Assembly: GCF_001724715.1 (NCBI RefSeq)
Contig: NZ_MEFG01000022.1
Span: 1-56,342, forward strand
From: Sphingomonas sp. SCN 67-18
GTDB lineage: Bacteria > Pseudomonadota > Alphaproteobacteria > Sphingomonadales > Sphingomonadaceae
Reading direction: 5' to 3'
DNA: 56,342 nt
The position numbers and the translations under genes are program-made. The notes below the pieces were generated by a model. The model was given only the letters and a program-made list of their open reading frames with translations, had not been told where the DNA came from and ran no database searches. Positions 16,169 through 25,666 of this stretch are shown piece by piece. Each line of letters begins with the position of its first letter. Positions within the stretch are counted from its first letter, which is position 1.

Positions 16169-16531
16169 TCAGGCCTGGAACGCCCGCGCCCGCAAGGCGG
16201 CGGCGGTGATCGCAAGGGCGGCGGATGCGCCGCCGGCGGTGGCCGCCGGGGCGTCCTCGTCCGGGCTGTGGATGGTGACGGGATCGCCGTCGTTGACCGG
16301 CCCCGCCAGCCAATGGCCCACCGGCACCAGCGTGGTCGCCGCGGTTCGCGATTCCGAATAGCGCAGCGCCCGCACCCGGCCGCCTTCCGCGTCGATCCAC
16401 ACGCCGGGAGAGACCGCCCGCAGCGCGCGGAGCGGCGGAAACACCGCCATCGCAATCTCGGCGTCCAGCGCGCGATCGGCTGCTCCGGCCGCTTCCACCC
16501 GGTCAGCGAGCGCGGCCAGCGCCGCCTTCAC
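16169..16531 (-). CDS. small protein, possible ABA-sandwich family
   Basis: A 120-aa protein with an Ala-rich start (ALAALADRVEAAG...LDAEIA) and a C-terminal ITAAALRARAFQA. The pattern resembles proteins annotated as phage ABA-sandwich domain in alphaproteobacteria; I hold this at low confidence. The GTG start at 16531 overlaps the stop of the carbonic anhydrase gene (GTGA), so its translation is coupled to it. It converges on the peroxiredoxin gene with 16 bases between stops. Function unknown; no phage genes are nearby. Confidence 0.6.
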   Translation of the reverse strand: MKAALAALADRVEAAGAADRALDAEIAMAVFPPLRALRAVSPGVWIDAEGGRVRALRYSESRTAATTLVPVGHWLAGPVNDGDPVTIHSPDEDAPAATAGGASAALAITAAALRARAFQA

Positions 16532-17187
16532 AGCGCGGTGGGGGACAGGCCGTCGCAGCTGATGCCGAGATCGGTCAACATGCCGGTGCCCGTTTCGCAT
16601 ACCCAGCCGTGCAGGCTGAGCCGCTGGCCGTTCTTCCATGCCTTCGTCACCACCGGGTTGCGGGTGAGGCACTGCACCTGCCAGCGCACGTTCAATTCGC
16701 ACAGCCGGTTGTGCCGGGCCGCATCGTCGCCGATCGCCTGCAGCTCGTCATGGTGGGTGCGGTAAAGCTCGCGCACCGGGGCCAGCCAATGATCGATCAG
16801 GCCGTTGCCGCCATGGGTTCCGGCCAGCTCCATCGCCCGGCAGCCATGATGGCCGACGACGACGATATGGCGCACGCCCAGCGCCTCCACCGCGAACTGA
16901 AGCACGGAGCGGCTGTTGAAATCGTTGATCGGCGCCAGATTGGCCATGTTGCGGTGGACGAGCACCTCGCCCGGTTCCAGCCCGACGATCTCGTTGGGCA
17001 GGACACGGCTGTCCGAACAGCCGATCCAGAAAATCTCGGGCGGGCACTCATCCGGGGCCGGCGCCGTACCCGCATTGCTGCCCTCCGCCCGCCGGGCCAC
17101 CCAGGCCCGGTTGCGGGCAAGCAGGTAGCTCAGGCCGCTGGAACCCTGAGTCGGGTCCGCTGCGATGGTCCGCGAATGATCGGGCAA
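16528..17187 (-). CDS. beta-class carbonic anhydrase
   Basis: Zinc enzyme interconverting CO2 and bicarbonate in the cytoplasm. Zn ligands and the Asp-Arg dyad are in CSDSR and in the HHGC of VVVGHHGCRAM. ANLAP and SVLQFAVEALGV are family segments. Start chosen: TTG at 17187, five bases after AGGAGG; no ATG or GTG is near the beginning of homology. Length 219 aa. It is divergent from the trans-sulfuration gene and shares the 20-bp element with the peroxiredoxin promoter. Confidence 0.93.
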   Translation of the reverse strand: MPDHSRTIAADPTQGSSGLSYLLARNRAWVARRAEGSNAGTAPAPDECPPEIFWIGCSDSRVLPNEIVGLEPGEVLVHRNMANLAPINDFNSRSVLQFAVEALGVRHIVVVGHHGCRAMELAGTHGGNGLIDHWLAPVRELYRTHHDELQAIGDDAARHNRLCELNVRWQVQCLTRNPVVTKAWKNGQRLSLHGWVCETGTGMLTDLGISCDGLSPTAL

Positions 17188-17226
17188 GCAATCCTCCTGG
17201 GCGGAATGTAGCGGCCGAATATCCTT

Positions 17227-17246
17227 CAAACAAATCAATGTTATTT
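17227..17246. promoter_or_regulatory. shared regulatory element, carbonic anhydrase/trans-sulfuration intergenic
   Basis: CAAACAAATCAATGTTATTT is the reverse complement of 15447-15466 with one mismatch. It contains the inverted repeat CAAAT-N7-ATTTG (17231-17247). It lies 39 bases before the carbonic anhydrase start and 85 bases before the trans-sulfuration gene start, nearly the same geometry as at the peroxiredoxin/GST site. Confidence 0.55.
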
Positions 17247-17331
17247 GCTGTTGAGTGCAAAATATATACGCTTTGGAGCGCGCCGGCAGTCCGGCGTTGC
17301 GCGCTGCCGGGCAGTCCGCCAAAGAAGCGGC

Positions 17332-18492
17332 ATGAGCCAGCCGAAATCGCCAGAAACCATCGCCGCATCGCATGGCGTCGCCACCGACAGCGCCTATGGC
17401 GCGGTGACGCCGCCGCTCTATCTGTCGACGACCTTCGCCTTTCCCGGATACGAAAAGCCGGGGGCCTATGATTATGGCCGCTCGGGCAACCCCAATCGCG
17501 ACATGCTGGGCGATGCGCTGGCCCGGCTCGAAGGCGGCGCGGGGGCGGTCGTCACCGCGTCGGGCATGGCGGCGATCGATCTTGTGCTGGGCAGGTTGCG
17601 GCCGGGCGACCTGCTGGTCGCGCCGCACGACTGCTATGGCGGCACCCAGCGGCTGTTTCTGGCGCGGGCGGAGCGCGGCCATTTCGACCTGGCCTTTGTC
17701 GACCAGTCGGACGGCGCGGCCTTGCAGGCGGTGCTGGACCGCCGCCCCGCGCTGGTCTTCATCGAGACGCCCAGCAACCCGCTGATGCGGGTGGTGGATA
17801 TCCGCGCCATCGCCGCCGCCGCCCATGCGGCCGGGGCGAAGGTGGCGGTGGACAACACCTTCCTCTCCCCCGCGCTGCAGCGGCCGATCGCGCTGGGCGC
17901 GGATTTCGTCGTCCATTCCACGACCAAATATCTCAACGGCCATTCGGACGTGGTGGGCGGCGCGGTGGTGGCGGCCGATGCGGACGAGGCGGCGGCGCTC
18001 CGCGCCTGGGCGAACGTCACCGGCGCGGTCGGATCACCCTTCGACGCCTGGCTGACGCTGCGCGGGCTGCGCACCCTTTTTCCCCGCATGGCGCAGCAGG
18101 CGCGCAATGCAGATGCGGTCGCCCGCTTTCTGGCCGGGCACCCGAAGGTGGCGGCGGTCCATTATCCGGGGCTGGAAAGCCACCCCAGCCATGCCGTCGC
18201 CCGCGCCCAGCAGAGCGGCTATGGCGCGATGCTGAGTTTCGACCTGGCCGGCGGCACGGCGGCGGTGAAGGCGTTTGTCGGCCATGTGCGGGTTTTCGTG
18301 CTGGCGGAATCGCTGGGCGGCGTCGAAAGCTTGGTCGCCCATCCGGCGACCATGACCCATGCCGACATGGGGGCCGAGGCGCGGCATGGCGCGGGCATTG
18401 GCGACAGCCTGCTGCGGCTGTCCGTGGGGCTGGAGAATGAGGCGGATCTGATCGCCGGGCTGGAGGCGGGGCTTGCCGCCTGTCCGGCGTAA
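17332..18492 (+). CDS. cystathionine gamma-synthase-type PLP enzyme
   Basis: Cys/Met-metabolism PLP family. YGRSGNPNRD (substrate/PLP phosphate region of the partner subunit), SGMAAI, ETPSNPLMRVVDI, DNTFLSPALQ and the PLP lysine in HSTTKYLNGHSDVVGG are all present. The C-terminal SLGGVESL...HPATMTH is typical of cystathionine gamma-synthase or beta-lyase. Eye reading cannot separate synthase, beta-lyase and gamma-lyase activities. The ATG at 17332 (386 aa) is chosen because homology starts a few residues later. It is divergent from carbonic anhydrase. Confidence 0.9.
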   Translation: MSQPKSPETIAASHGVATDSAYGAVTPPLYLSTTFAFPGYEKPGAYDYGRSGNPNRDMLGDALARLEGGAGAVVTASGMAAIDLVLGRLRPGDLLVAPHDCYGGTQRLFLARAERGHFDLAFVDQSDGAALQAVLDRRPALVFIETPSNPLMRVVDIRAIAAAAHAAGAKVAVDNTFLSPALQRPIALGADFVVHSTTKYLNGHSDVVGGAVVAADADEAAALRAWANVTGAVGSPFDAWLTLRGLRTLFPRMAQQARNADAVARFLAGHPKVAAVHYPGLESHPSHAVARAQQSGYGAMLSFDLAGGTAAVKAFVGHVRVFVLAESLGGVESLVAHPATMTHADMGAEARHGAGIGDSLLRLSVGLENEADLIAGLEAGLAACPA

Positions 18493-18598
18493 AACCGGCG
18501 GCTGACGCAGGGGAATAAGTTTCTCAAATCTTTAAGGATTGGCCGTTAGCACCTCGGGATATGCATGATCCCATCTCGAGGACGATACGAGCCGCCTG

Positions 18599-21574
18599 AT
18601 GTACGCACTGAAACCGCCCGCCAAGGGCAAGCCTGCATCTCCGGCCGACGAATCCGATCGCCTGCGCGCGCTGCTGCATGCCGAGCTGGGCGCGGACGGC
18701 ATGGCGCGCATTGCCGGCGGGGCGACGCTGGGGTCCGGCGCGGCGCTGCTCGCGGCCCTGCCGGTGGCGGTCTACACCACCGACACGCACGGCCGGATCA
18801 GCTTTTTCAACGAGGCGGCGGCGACATTGTGGGGCTATCGCCCCCGGCTGGGCATCGACCTGTGGGACAGCGAATTGAAGGTGCTGGGCGCGGACGGTGC
18901 GCCGCTTGCCCGCGAGGAACGCCCGATGGCGGTCGCGCTGAAGAACGGCCGCCTTGCCCATGGCATGGAGGCGCTGCTCGAACGGCCGGACGGCGTGCGC
19001 GTGCCCTTCCGTTCCTACCCCACCCCGATATTCGACGGCGAGGGCCGCATGGCGGGGGCGATCAACATGCTGGTCGATCTGACCGCCACCAAGGCGGCCG
19101 AGGCCGAGCTGCGCGAAAGCGAGGAGCATTATCGCTACGCGGTCGAGCTGAACCCGCAAATGCCGTGGACCGCCGATCCGGCCGGGAACGTGCTCAATTT
19201 CAGCGAGCGCTGGTGCCGTTTCACCGGCCAGACGCGCGAACAGGCGTTCAAGACCACCTGGCTGGGCATCGCCCATTCGCGCGACCGCCGCCGCATCCGC
19301 AGCGCCATTCGCCGGTCCCTGCTCACCGGCGAGCCGCTGGACGTGCGGTTCCGCGCGCACACCGCCAGCGGCGATTTTCGCTGGGTGCGGTCCCGCGCCC
19401 ATCCGCGCCGGGCGGAGGACGGCACCATCCTGCGCTGGTACGGCTATACCGAGAATATCCATGATTCCGTGCGGGCGGAAATGGACGTGCGCGCGGCGGA
19501 GGAACGCTATCGCCTGACCCTGCAGGCGACCGACGACGTGGTGTGGGACCATGATCTAGTGACGCGCACAGTGGCGTGGAACGAGGCGCTGAACCGGCGT
19601 TTCGGCATGGTTCCGCCGCCGCCCGCCAAGCGGGAATGGTGGCTGGAACAGGTCCACCCGGACGATCGCGCCCGCGCGCGGGCCGGGTTCGAGGCGGCGC
19701 TGGACGGGCCGGAGCAGCGCTGGTCGTCTGAATATCGCTTTCGCCGGGGCGACGGCAGCTATGCCCATGTCCTCGACCGCGGGGCGCTGATCCGCGACGA
19801 TAATGGCCGCCCGATCCGGGCGATCGGCGCGATACTGGACCTGAGCGAGCGGCGCAGGGTGGAAGAGGCGCTGCGGCTGAGCGAGGAGCGTTTCCGGCTG
19901 GCGGCCGCCGCGTCCGGGCTGGGCGTGGCCGATTATGACGTGCTGTCCGGCAAGGAGCATTGGTCGGTCGAGCTGCGCGCCATATTGGGCGTGGACGAAA
20001 ACTGCCCGACATCGCCCGAAACCTATTTCTCGCTGCTCCATCCCGACGACCGCCCGCCCGCCATGGAGCATTACCGGCGCGCGACGCGGGGCGATTTCGC
20101 CCATGGCTATAAGGGCGTGCGGCGCATCATCCGCCCGTCCGACGGCGCGCTGCGCTATATCGCGACCGAAGGCCATGCGATGCGCAACGACGAGGGCGCC
20201 ATCGTCCGGGTGATCATCACCGCGCGCGACATCACGGAAGAAAAGACCACGCAGGACCGGATCAACTGGGCGGCGAACCATGACGCGGTCACCGGCCTGC
20301 CCAACCGGACGGCATTCCAGGCCGGGCTGGACGGCGCGCTGGCCCGGGCGCGGATCGACAGCATCCCCATCGGCCTGATGCTGATCGACCTCGACAATTT
20401 CAAGCATGTCAACGACACGCTCGGCCACCAGGCGGGGGACGCCATATTGGCCGCCTTCGCCGCGCGGATCGGCGAGGCGATGCCGCCCGGCGCCATCGTG
20501 GCGCGCTTTGGCGGAGACGAGTTCGCCGCCATCCTGCCCGGCGCCAATGCGGTGCTGACGGAAGCGGCGGCGGGCGAACTGATGCGCCGCCTGCAATATC
20601 CCTTCGCCGTCGCGGGGCGCAGCATCGATCTGCGGGCGAGCATCGGCGTCGGCGTCTATCCCGAACATTGTTCCGACACGTCCGGCCTCGTCCAGAATGC
20701 CGATATCGCGCTCTATGCGGCCAAGGGGGTGGGGCGTTCGACGATCCGCACCTTCGAGCCGGCGATGCGCGCTGACATGCAGAACCAGGTATCCATGCTG
20801 CGCCAGGCGCGCGTGGTGTTCGACAATCGCTGGATCGAACCGCGCTACCAGCCCAAGATCGCGCTGGAGACGGGAAGGCCGGCCGGGTTCGAGGCGCTGC
20901 TGCGCTGGCGGCACCCGCGCGCGGGCGTGCAATTGCCGCGCACCATCGCGGTCGCATTCGAGGATATCGAGCTGGCCGGGCTGATCGGCGGCGCGATGGC
21001 GGATGCGGTGCTGGCCGACATGCGCGGCTGGTTGGACCGCGGCGTCGCCTTCGGACGGGTGGCAATCAACGCCTCCGCCGCCGAATTCCACGAGCCGGGC
21101 TATGCCGAGCGGCTGATGGAGCGCCTCCACGCCCACGACATTCCGGCGATGCTGCTCGAACTGGAGATCACCGAGACGGCCTTTCTGGGCGAAAGTGTCG
21201 GCAATGTCGTGGCCGCGTTGGAGACGCTGCGCGGGGCGGGGATGACAGTGGCGCTCGACGATTTCGGCACCGGCTATTCCTCGCTGTCGCACCTGCGCCG
21301 CTTTCCGGTCGACGCGATCAAGATCGACCGGTCGTTCGTGGCCGGCGTCGATCATGCGGTGGGCGACCGGGCGATCGTCGAGGCGATCCTGCGGCTGGGC
21401 GTCGCGCTGGGCATGAAGACCGTTGCCGAGGGCGTCGAAACGGCGGCGCAGGCGGATTATCTGCGCGCGCAGGGGTGCATGCTGGCGCAGGGCTTCCTCT
21501 TCGCCCCGGCCATCGAGGCTGCCGCTGTGCCCGCCGCGGTCAAGGCGCGATTCGGGCCGGGCGGGGCGGCCTGA
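18599..21574 (+). CDS. multi-PAS diguanylate cyclase/phosphodiesterase (GGDEF-EAL)
   Basis: Makes and/or degrades cyclic di-GMP in response to signals read by PAS domains. Order: an N-terminal PAS (about 50-165), three more PAS/PAC units (about 178-295, 300-425, 428-550), GGDEF (intact FGGDEF near residue 638) and EAL (FEALLRWRHP near 764; LDDFGTGYSSLSHLRRFPVDAIKID later). Both catalytic signatures look intact, so both activities are possible. No membrane segment is evident, so it is probably cytoplasmic. Length 991 aa. It stands alone between a trans-sulfuration gene and an MFS gene. Confidence 0.95.
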   Translation: MYALKPPAKGKPASPADESDRLRALLHAELGADGMARIAGGATLGSGAALLAALPVAVYTTDTHGRISFFNEAAATLWGYRPRLGIDLWDSELKVLGADGAPLAREERPMAVALKNGRLAHGMEALLERPDGVRVPFRSYPTPIFDGEGRMAGAINMLVDLTATKAAEAELRESEEHYRYAVELNPQMPWTADPAGNVLNFSERWCRFTGQTREQAFKTTWLGIAHSRDRRRIRSAIRRSLLTGEPLDVRFRAHTASGDFRWVRSRAHPRRAEDGTILRWYGYTENIHDSVRAEMDVRAAEERYRLTLQATDDVVWDHDLVTRTVAWNEALNRRFGMVPPPPAKREWWLEQVHPDDRARARAGFEAALDGPEQRWSSEYRFRRGDGSYAHVLDRGALIRDDNGRPIRAIGAILDLSERRRVEEALRLSEERFRLAAAASGLGVADYDVLSGKEHWSVELRAILGVDENCPTSPETYFSLLHPDDRPPAMEHYRRATRGDFAHGYKGVRRIIRPSDGALRYIATEGHAMRNDEGAIVRVIITARDITEEKTTQDRINWAANHDAVTGLPNRTAFQAGLDGALARARIDSIPIGLMLIDLDNFKHVNDTLGHQAGDAILAAFAARIGEAMPPGAIVARFGGDEFAAILPGANAVLTEAAAGELMRRLQYPFAVAGRSIDLRASIGVGVYPEHCSDTSGLVQNADIALYAAKGVGRSTIRTFEPAMRADMQNQVSMLRQARVVFDNRWIEPRYQPKIALETGRPAGFEALLRWRHPRAGVQLPRTIAVAFEDIELAGLIGGAMADAVLADMRGWLDRGVAFGRVAINASAAEFHEPGYAERLMERLHAHDIPAMLLELEITETAFLGESVGNVVAALETLRGAGMTVALDDFGTGYSSLSHLRRFPVDAIKIDRSFVAGVDHAVGDRAIVEAILRLGVALGMKTVAEGVETAAQADYLRAQGCMLAQGFLFAPAIEAAAVPAAVKARFGPGGAA

Positions 21575-21592
21575 CCCCGCAACAAGCCCCCG

Positions 21593-23266
21593 TCAGGACA
21601 GGCGGGCGGGGTCGGTAAGCGGGGCCGCCAGTTCGCGGGCGTGCGGCTCGGCATCGGTCGGGATCGATCCGGTCTGCCGTTCGATCATGCGGTGGACGAC
21701 GATCTTGCCCGGTCCCCGGTGCAGCGCGTGCAGCCGTTCGCCCACCTCGGCATCGGCATGGGTGACCCGCTGGTTCTGGCGGACATAATCGGTCCAGGTC
21801 GGGCTGTGATAGCGTTCCACCCACAGCATCGGATCGGCCAGGTCGCGCAGCAGCGACCAGTGGCGCGCACCGTCGCGCCGGCGGATGCGCTTGCGGTCCG
21901 CCATCACCGCCAGAAATTCCAATATGTCCTCCTGGGCGATGCGATATTCGATGGTGATGACCACCGGCCCGCTGCGCGGCTTGATCGCCACGGCGGTTTC
22001 CGGCTCCGTCCAGCGGCGGAGCGGATCGAGGTTGAGCGCGTCGATCTCCGGCAGCGCGAAGCGCAGGCCGACCACTATGCCGGCCAGCTGGACCGCCGCC
22101 GATGCCAGCAGCGATTCCGAGACGCCGGCATCGCGCGCGATGGCGCCCCACAGCCAGCTGCCGCCCGCCATGCCGCCGAATGCCGCCATCTGGTAGAGCG
22201 ACAGCGCCCGGCCGACGACCCAGCGCGGCGCGGACAGCTGGATCGAGACGTTGAAGGTCGACAGCGCCAGCACCCAGCCGGCCCCGGCGATGAACAGCGC
22301 GGCCATGGTCATCGCCAGATAGGGGCTGGTCGCAGCCGCCACGGCCGCCACCGCGAAACCCGCAAAGCCGAGGCGGACGATGGCCTCCACCGACAGGCGG
22401 CGGCGCAGCTGGCCGCTGGCGAAGGCCCCGCACACCGCGCCGATGCCGAACGCGCCCAGCAGCAGGCCGTAGGTGAGCGGCCCGCCGCCCACCAGATCGC
22501 GGGCGATGAGCGGCATCAGCGCGGGCACGGAACTGGCCGCCACGCCGAACAGGATCGCGCGGGCCAGCACGCTGCGGATGTTGGGCGACATGGCGACGTA
22601 GCGCAGCCCCGCGGCCATCGCGCTGGCAATCGATTCGCGCGGCAGCAGCGGGGCGGGGATGGCGGGCCGCCAGCGGGCCAGCACGATGATGAGCCCGAAA
22701 TAGCTGACTGCGTTGACCGCGAACGCCGCCGCCGCGCCCGCCGCCGCGACGATGGCACCGCCGATGGCCGGGCCGACGCTGCGCGCGATGTTGAAGCCGA
22801 CGCTGTTCAGGGTGACGGCGGCGGGCAGGTCTGCGCGGGGCACCATGTCGCCGACGCTCGATTGCCATGCCGGGCCGTTGAACGCCGCCCCGCAGCCGAT
22901 GAGGAAGGTGAAGCAGAGCAGCAGCCAGGGGGTTATCAGCCCCATATAGGTGCAGGCCGCCAGCCCCGCCGAGACGAGCAGCATGAAGATCTGCGCGGCG
23001 AGCATCATCCTGCGGCGGTCGAAATTGTCGGCGATCGCGCCGGCCAGCAGCGAGAACAGCATGATCGGCAGGGTGGTGGACGCCTGGACCAGCGCCACCA
23101 TGTCGGCGGTCGGCGCGATCGATGTCATCATCCACGACGCGCCGACGGACTGGATCAGGCCGCCGAAATTGGACGCCAGGCTGGCGATCCACACCGCGCG
23201 GAACACGGGATGGCGAAAGGGCGTGAGCGCGGAGGGAGAAGGCGGCGCGGGTTCGGCGCCCGCCAT
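21593..23266 (-). CDS. MFS exporter (MFS_3/EntS-like) with cytosolic C-terminal domain
   Basis: Proton-driven exporter with about 11-12 membrane segments over residues 25-410; substrate unknown. The motif between TM2 and TM3 reads AGAIADNFDRRRMM. After the transporter a soluble domain of about 130 residues (VVITIEYRIAQEDILEFLAVM...RQNQRVTHAD) resembles the small alpha/beta barrel domain found at the end of many MFS_3 proteins. The ATG at 23266 shares its A with the stop of the upstream aminotransferase, so the two are co-translated. Length 557 aa. It might export an intermediate of sulfur amino-acid metabolism; this is speculative. Confidence 0.85.
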   Translation of the reverse strand: MAGAEPAPPSPSALTPFRHPVFRAVWIASLASNFGGLIQSVGASWMMTSIAPTADMVALVQASTTLPIMLFSLLAGAIADNFDRRRMMLAAQIFMLLVSAGLAACTYMGLITPWLLLCFTFLIGCGAAFNGPAWQSSVGDMVPRADLPAAVTLNSVGFNIARSVGPAIGGAIVAAAGAAAAFAVNAVSYFGLIIVLARWRPAIPAPLLPRESIASAMAAGLRYVAMSPNIRSVLARAILFGVAASSVPALMPLIARDLVGGGPLTYGLLLGAFGIGAVCGAFASGQLRRRLSVEAIVRLGFAGFAVAAVAAATSPYLAMTMAALFIAGAGWVLALSTFNVSIQLSAPRWVVGRALSLYQMAAFGGMAGGSWLWGAIARDAGVSESLLASAAVQLAGIVVGLRFALPEIDALNLDPLRRWTEPETAVAIKPRSGPVVITIEYRIAQEDILEFLAVMADRKRIRRRDGARHWSLLRDLADPMLWVERYHSPTWTDYVRQNQRVTHADAEVGERLHALHRGPGKIVVHRMIERQTGSIPTDAEPHARELAAPLTDPARLS

Positions 23267-24426
23267 CAGCGCGCCATCGCCCGGCGCGCGTCGGCCAGCC
23301 GCCCTATCGCGGGATCGAGCGTCTCGTCGCGCTTGGCGAAGCACAGCCGTACCACCGAGGTCACCGGGTTTTCGGCGTAGAAGGCCGATACCGGGATGGC
23401 CGCGACGCCATGATCGCGCACCAGCCGGTCGCAAAAGCCGGCATCGTCCAGCATGATGCCGGACGCGGCAAGGTCGATGGGCACGAAATAGGTGCCGGCG
23501 CTGGGCAGGGTGACGTAGCCGGCCTCGCCCAGCCCCTGCACCAGCCTGTCGCGCGATCGGGCGAAATCCGCGCGCATGGCGGTGAAATAGCCGTCATCCT
23601 TGCCCAGCCCATGCGCCACCGCCGCCTGCAGGTTGGGCGCGGTGGTGAAGGTCAGGAACTGGTGGGCGCGGGACAGCGGCTCGGCCAGCCGCGGAGCGGC
23701 GCACATCCAGCCGACCTTCCAGCCGGTGAGCGAGAAGATCTTGCCGCCGGATCCGATCTTCACCGTGCGGTCGCGCATGCCGGGCAGCGCCATCAGCGGG
23801 ACATGGCGCCTGCCGTCGAACACGACATGCTCCCACACCTCGTCGCAGATGACGACCGCATCGTTGCGGACGACGCGGTCGGCCAGCAGCGCCAGCTCTT
23901 CCGCCGAGAACATGGAGGCGGTGGGGTTGAGCGGATTGTTGAGGATGGCGAGGCGCACGTCAGGGGTGAAGGCGGCGTCCAGCGCCTCGGCGGTCAGCCG
24001 CCAGTGCGGCGGTTCCAGCCGCACGAAACGCGGTATGCCGCCCGCGCGCAGCACCAGCGGCAGATAGGCGTCGTAAAGCGGCTGGAACAGCAGCACCGTG
24101 TCGCCGGGGCTGACCAGCGCCAGGATGGACGCGGCAAGCGCCTCCGTCGCGCCCGAGGTGATGATGACTTCACGGTCCGCGTCCAGCGCGATCTGCTGGT
24201 GATGGCGATAATGGCCGGCAACCGCTTGGCGCAGCACGGCCAGCCCCGCCATCGGCGGATATTGGTTGGATGCATCCGTCAGCGCCGCCGCCGCCGCCGC
24301 CACGACATCCGCCGGCCCGTTCGAATCGGGAAAGCCCTGGCCGAGATTGATCGACCCGGTTTCGCGGGCCAGCCCGGACATTTTCTCGAAGATCGTCGTT
24401 GGCATGGAAGCGTAAAGCGGGTTCAT
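23266..24426 (-). CDS. class I aminotransferase, probable methionine-salvage transaminase (MtnE role)
   Basis: PLP enzyme of fold type I: INLGQGFPD near residue 25, SGATEAL, NNPLNPT, CDEVWEHVVFDG and the PLP lysine in SGGKIFSLTGWKVGW. This subgroup includes YbdL-type methionine aminotransferases and kynurenine/glutamine transaminases. Because it is divergent from mtnBDCA across only 62 bp, it most likely transaminates 2-keto-4-methylthiobutyrate to methionine, the last salvage step. The ATG at 24426 with AGGGAG upstream gives 386 aa; the longer frame adds residues overlapping the mtnB start. The MFS gene follows directly. Confidence 0.88.
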   Translation of the reverse strand: MNPLYASMPTTIFEKMSGLARETGSINLGQGFPDSNGPADVVAAAAAALTDASNQYPPMAGLAVLRQAVAGHYRHHQQIALDADREVIITSGATEALAASILALVSPGDTVLLFQPLYDAYLPLVLRAGGIPRFVRLEPPHWRLTAEALDAAFTPDVRLAILNNPLNPTASMFSAEELALLADRVVRNDAVVICDEVWEHVVFDGRRHVPLMALPGMRDRTVKIGSGGKIFSLTGWKVGWMCAAPRLAEPLSRAHQFLTFTTAPNLQAAVAHGLGKDDGYFTAMRADFARSRDRLVQGLGEAGYVTLPSAGTYFVPIDLAASGIMLDDAGFCDRLVRDHGVAAIPVSAFYAENPVTSVVRLCFAKRDETLDPAIGRLADARRAMAR

Positions 24427-24488
24427 CGCTCCCTCTTGCGACAGCCCGTCGACCCGGTCCAGAGGGGGAAGGCGTAAGGAGTACGGAT

Positions 24489-25124
24489 TTGGCAGCTCAT
24501 CTTCCGACATTGGCTGAAGCCCGCAGCGCCATCGTCGCGGTCGGCCGGGCGTTCGACGCGCGCGGCTGGGCGCCCGCCACCAGCGGCAACTATTCCGTGC
24601 GGCTGGACGACGGCCGCATCGCCATCACCATTTCCGGCCGGCACAAGGGGCGGCTGAGCGAAGATGACGTCATGACGGTGGACGCCGCCGGCCGCGCGCT
24701 GGACGGGCAGCGCCCCTCGGCGGAAACCCCGCTCCACGCCATGCTCTATGCCGGGCACCCGACGATCGGCGCGGTGCTGCACAGCCATTCCGCCGCCGCC
24801 GTGGCGCTGACCCGCGCCTATCCGACCGCGCCGGGGTGGACCGTGTCCGGCCATGAGCTGCTGAAGGCGCTGCCCGGCATCACCACCCACGATACCAGCG
24901 TGACCATCCCCATCGTCGACAACAGCCAGGACATGGGGCAGATCGCCGCGACCATCCGCCCCCGCTTGCTTGCCCTGCCCCCGCCACCCGCATATCTTAT
25001 CCGCGGCCATGGCCTTTACGGCTGGGGGCGCGACGTGGCGGAGGCGGAACGGGTGATCGAGGCAATCGAATGGCTGATCGCCGCCGAGCTGGCCGAGCGC
25101 GGCTTTGCGGGCCGCCCGGCATGA
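24489..25124 (+). CDS. mtnB: methylthioribulose-1-phosphate dehydratase MtnB
   Basis: Class II aldolase-fold Zn enzyme that dehydrates 5-methylthioribulose-1-phosphate. [11 protein letters not shown] near residue 30, ETPLHAMLY, the Zn histidines in VLHSHSAAA and the later [11 protein letters not shown] are diagnostic. The start is taken as TTG at 24489, seven bases after AAGGAG; the first ATG is too far inside. Length 211 aa agrees with the family. First gene of the four-gene salvage operon; its stop overlaps the mtnD start. Confidence 0.93.
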   Translation: MAAHLPTLAEARSAIVAVGRAFDARGWAPATSGNYSVRLDDGRIAITISGRHKGRLSEDDVMTVDAAGRALDGQRPSAETPLHAMLYAGHPTIGAVLHSHSAAAVALTRAYPTAPGWTVSGHELLKALPGITTHDTSVTIPIVDNSQDMGQIAATIRPRLLALPPPPAYLIRGHGLYGWGRDVAEAERVIEAIEWLIAAELAERGFAGRPA

Positions 25125-25666
25125 GCCGCCTGACCGTCTTTGCCGAGGACGATCCGGCGACGCCCCTTGTCGAGACGAGCGATCCCGCCGCTATCGCCGC
25201 GGCGCTGGCCGATATCGACGTTCAGTTCGAGCGCTGGCCGACCGTCGCCTTGCCGGCGGACGCCGACAACCAGGCCGTGCTGGACGCCTATGCCGGCGAT
25301 ATCGCGCGGCTGAGCGCGGCCGGGGGCTACCGGTCATGCGACGTGATCCGCATGGCCCCCGACCATCCGGAACGGACGGCGCTGCGCGGCAAATTCCTGT
25401 CCGAGCACACCCATGGCGAGGACGAGGTGCGCTTCTTCGTCGATGGGGCGGGCCTGTTCACGTTGCGCGGCGGCGGACGGGTGTTCAACATGTTGTGCGA
25501 GCGCGACGACCTGATCCGCGTGCCCGCCGGCATCCGCCACTGGTTCGACATGGGGGAAAGCCCGCGCTTCACGGCGATCCGCCTGTTCACCTCGCCGGAC
25601 GGCTGGGTGGCCCGCTTCACCGGCGATGCGATCGCCGACCGCTTTCCCCGCTTCGCCCCCGCCTGA
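25121..25666 (+). CDS. mtnD: acireductone dioxygenase MtnD
   Basis: Cupin metalloenzyme that oxidises the acireductone to 2-keto-4-methylthiobutyrate and formate (Fe form). Metal ligands are in [15 protein letters not shown] (two His and a Glu) and in GIRHWFDMG (third His). Length 181 aa is typical. The ATG overlaps the mtnB stop (ATGA). FdhD at 7.3 kb is involved in formate metabolism but I see no link beyond that. Confidence 0.95.
   Translation: MSRLTVFAEDDPATPLVETSDPAAIAAALADIDVQFERWPTVALPADADNQAVLDAYAGDIARLSAAGGYRSCDVIRMAPDHPERTALRGKFLSEHTHGEDEVRFFVDGAGLFTLRGGGRVFNMLCERDDLIRVPAGIRHWFDMGESPRFTAIRLFTSPDGWVARFTGDAIADRFPRFAPA

Noticed and set aside
16169-16531. Prophage remnant
   Set aside because: One weak ABA-sandwich resemblance and no other phage gene; the gene is coupled to carbonic anhydrase.
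16528-17943. Longer carbonic anhydrase starting at 17943
   Set aside because: The extra N-terminal part lies antisense to the trans-sulfuration enzyme; homology and an AGGAGG site support the TTG at 17187.
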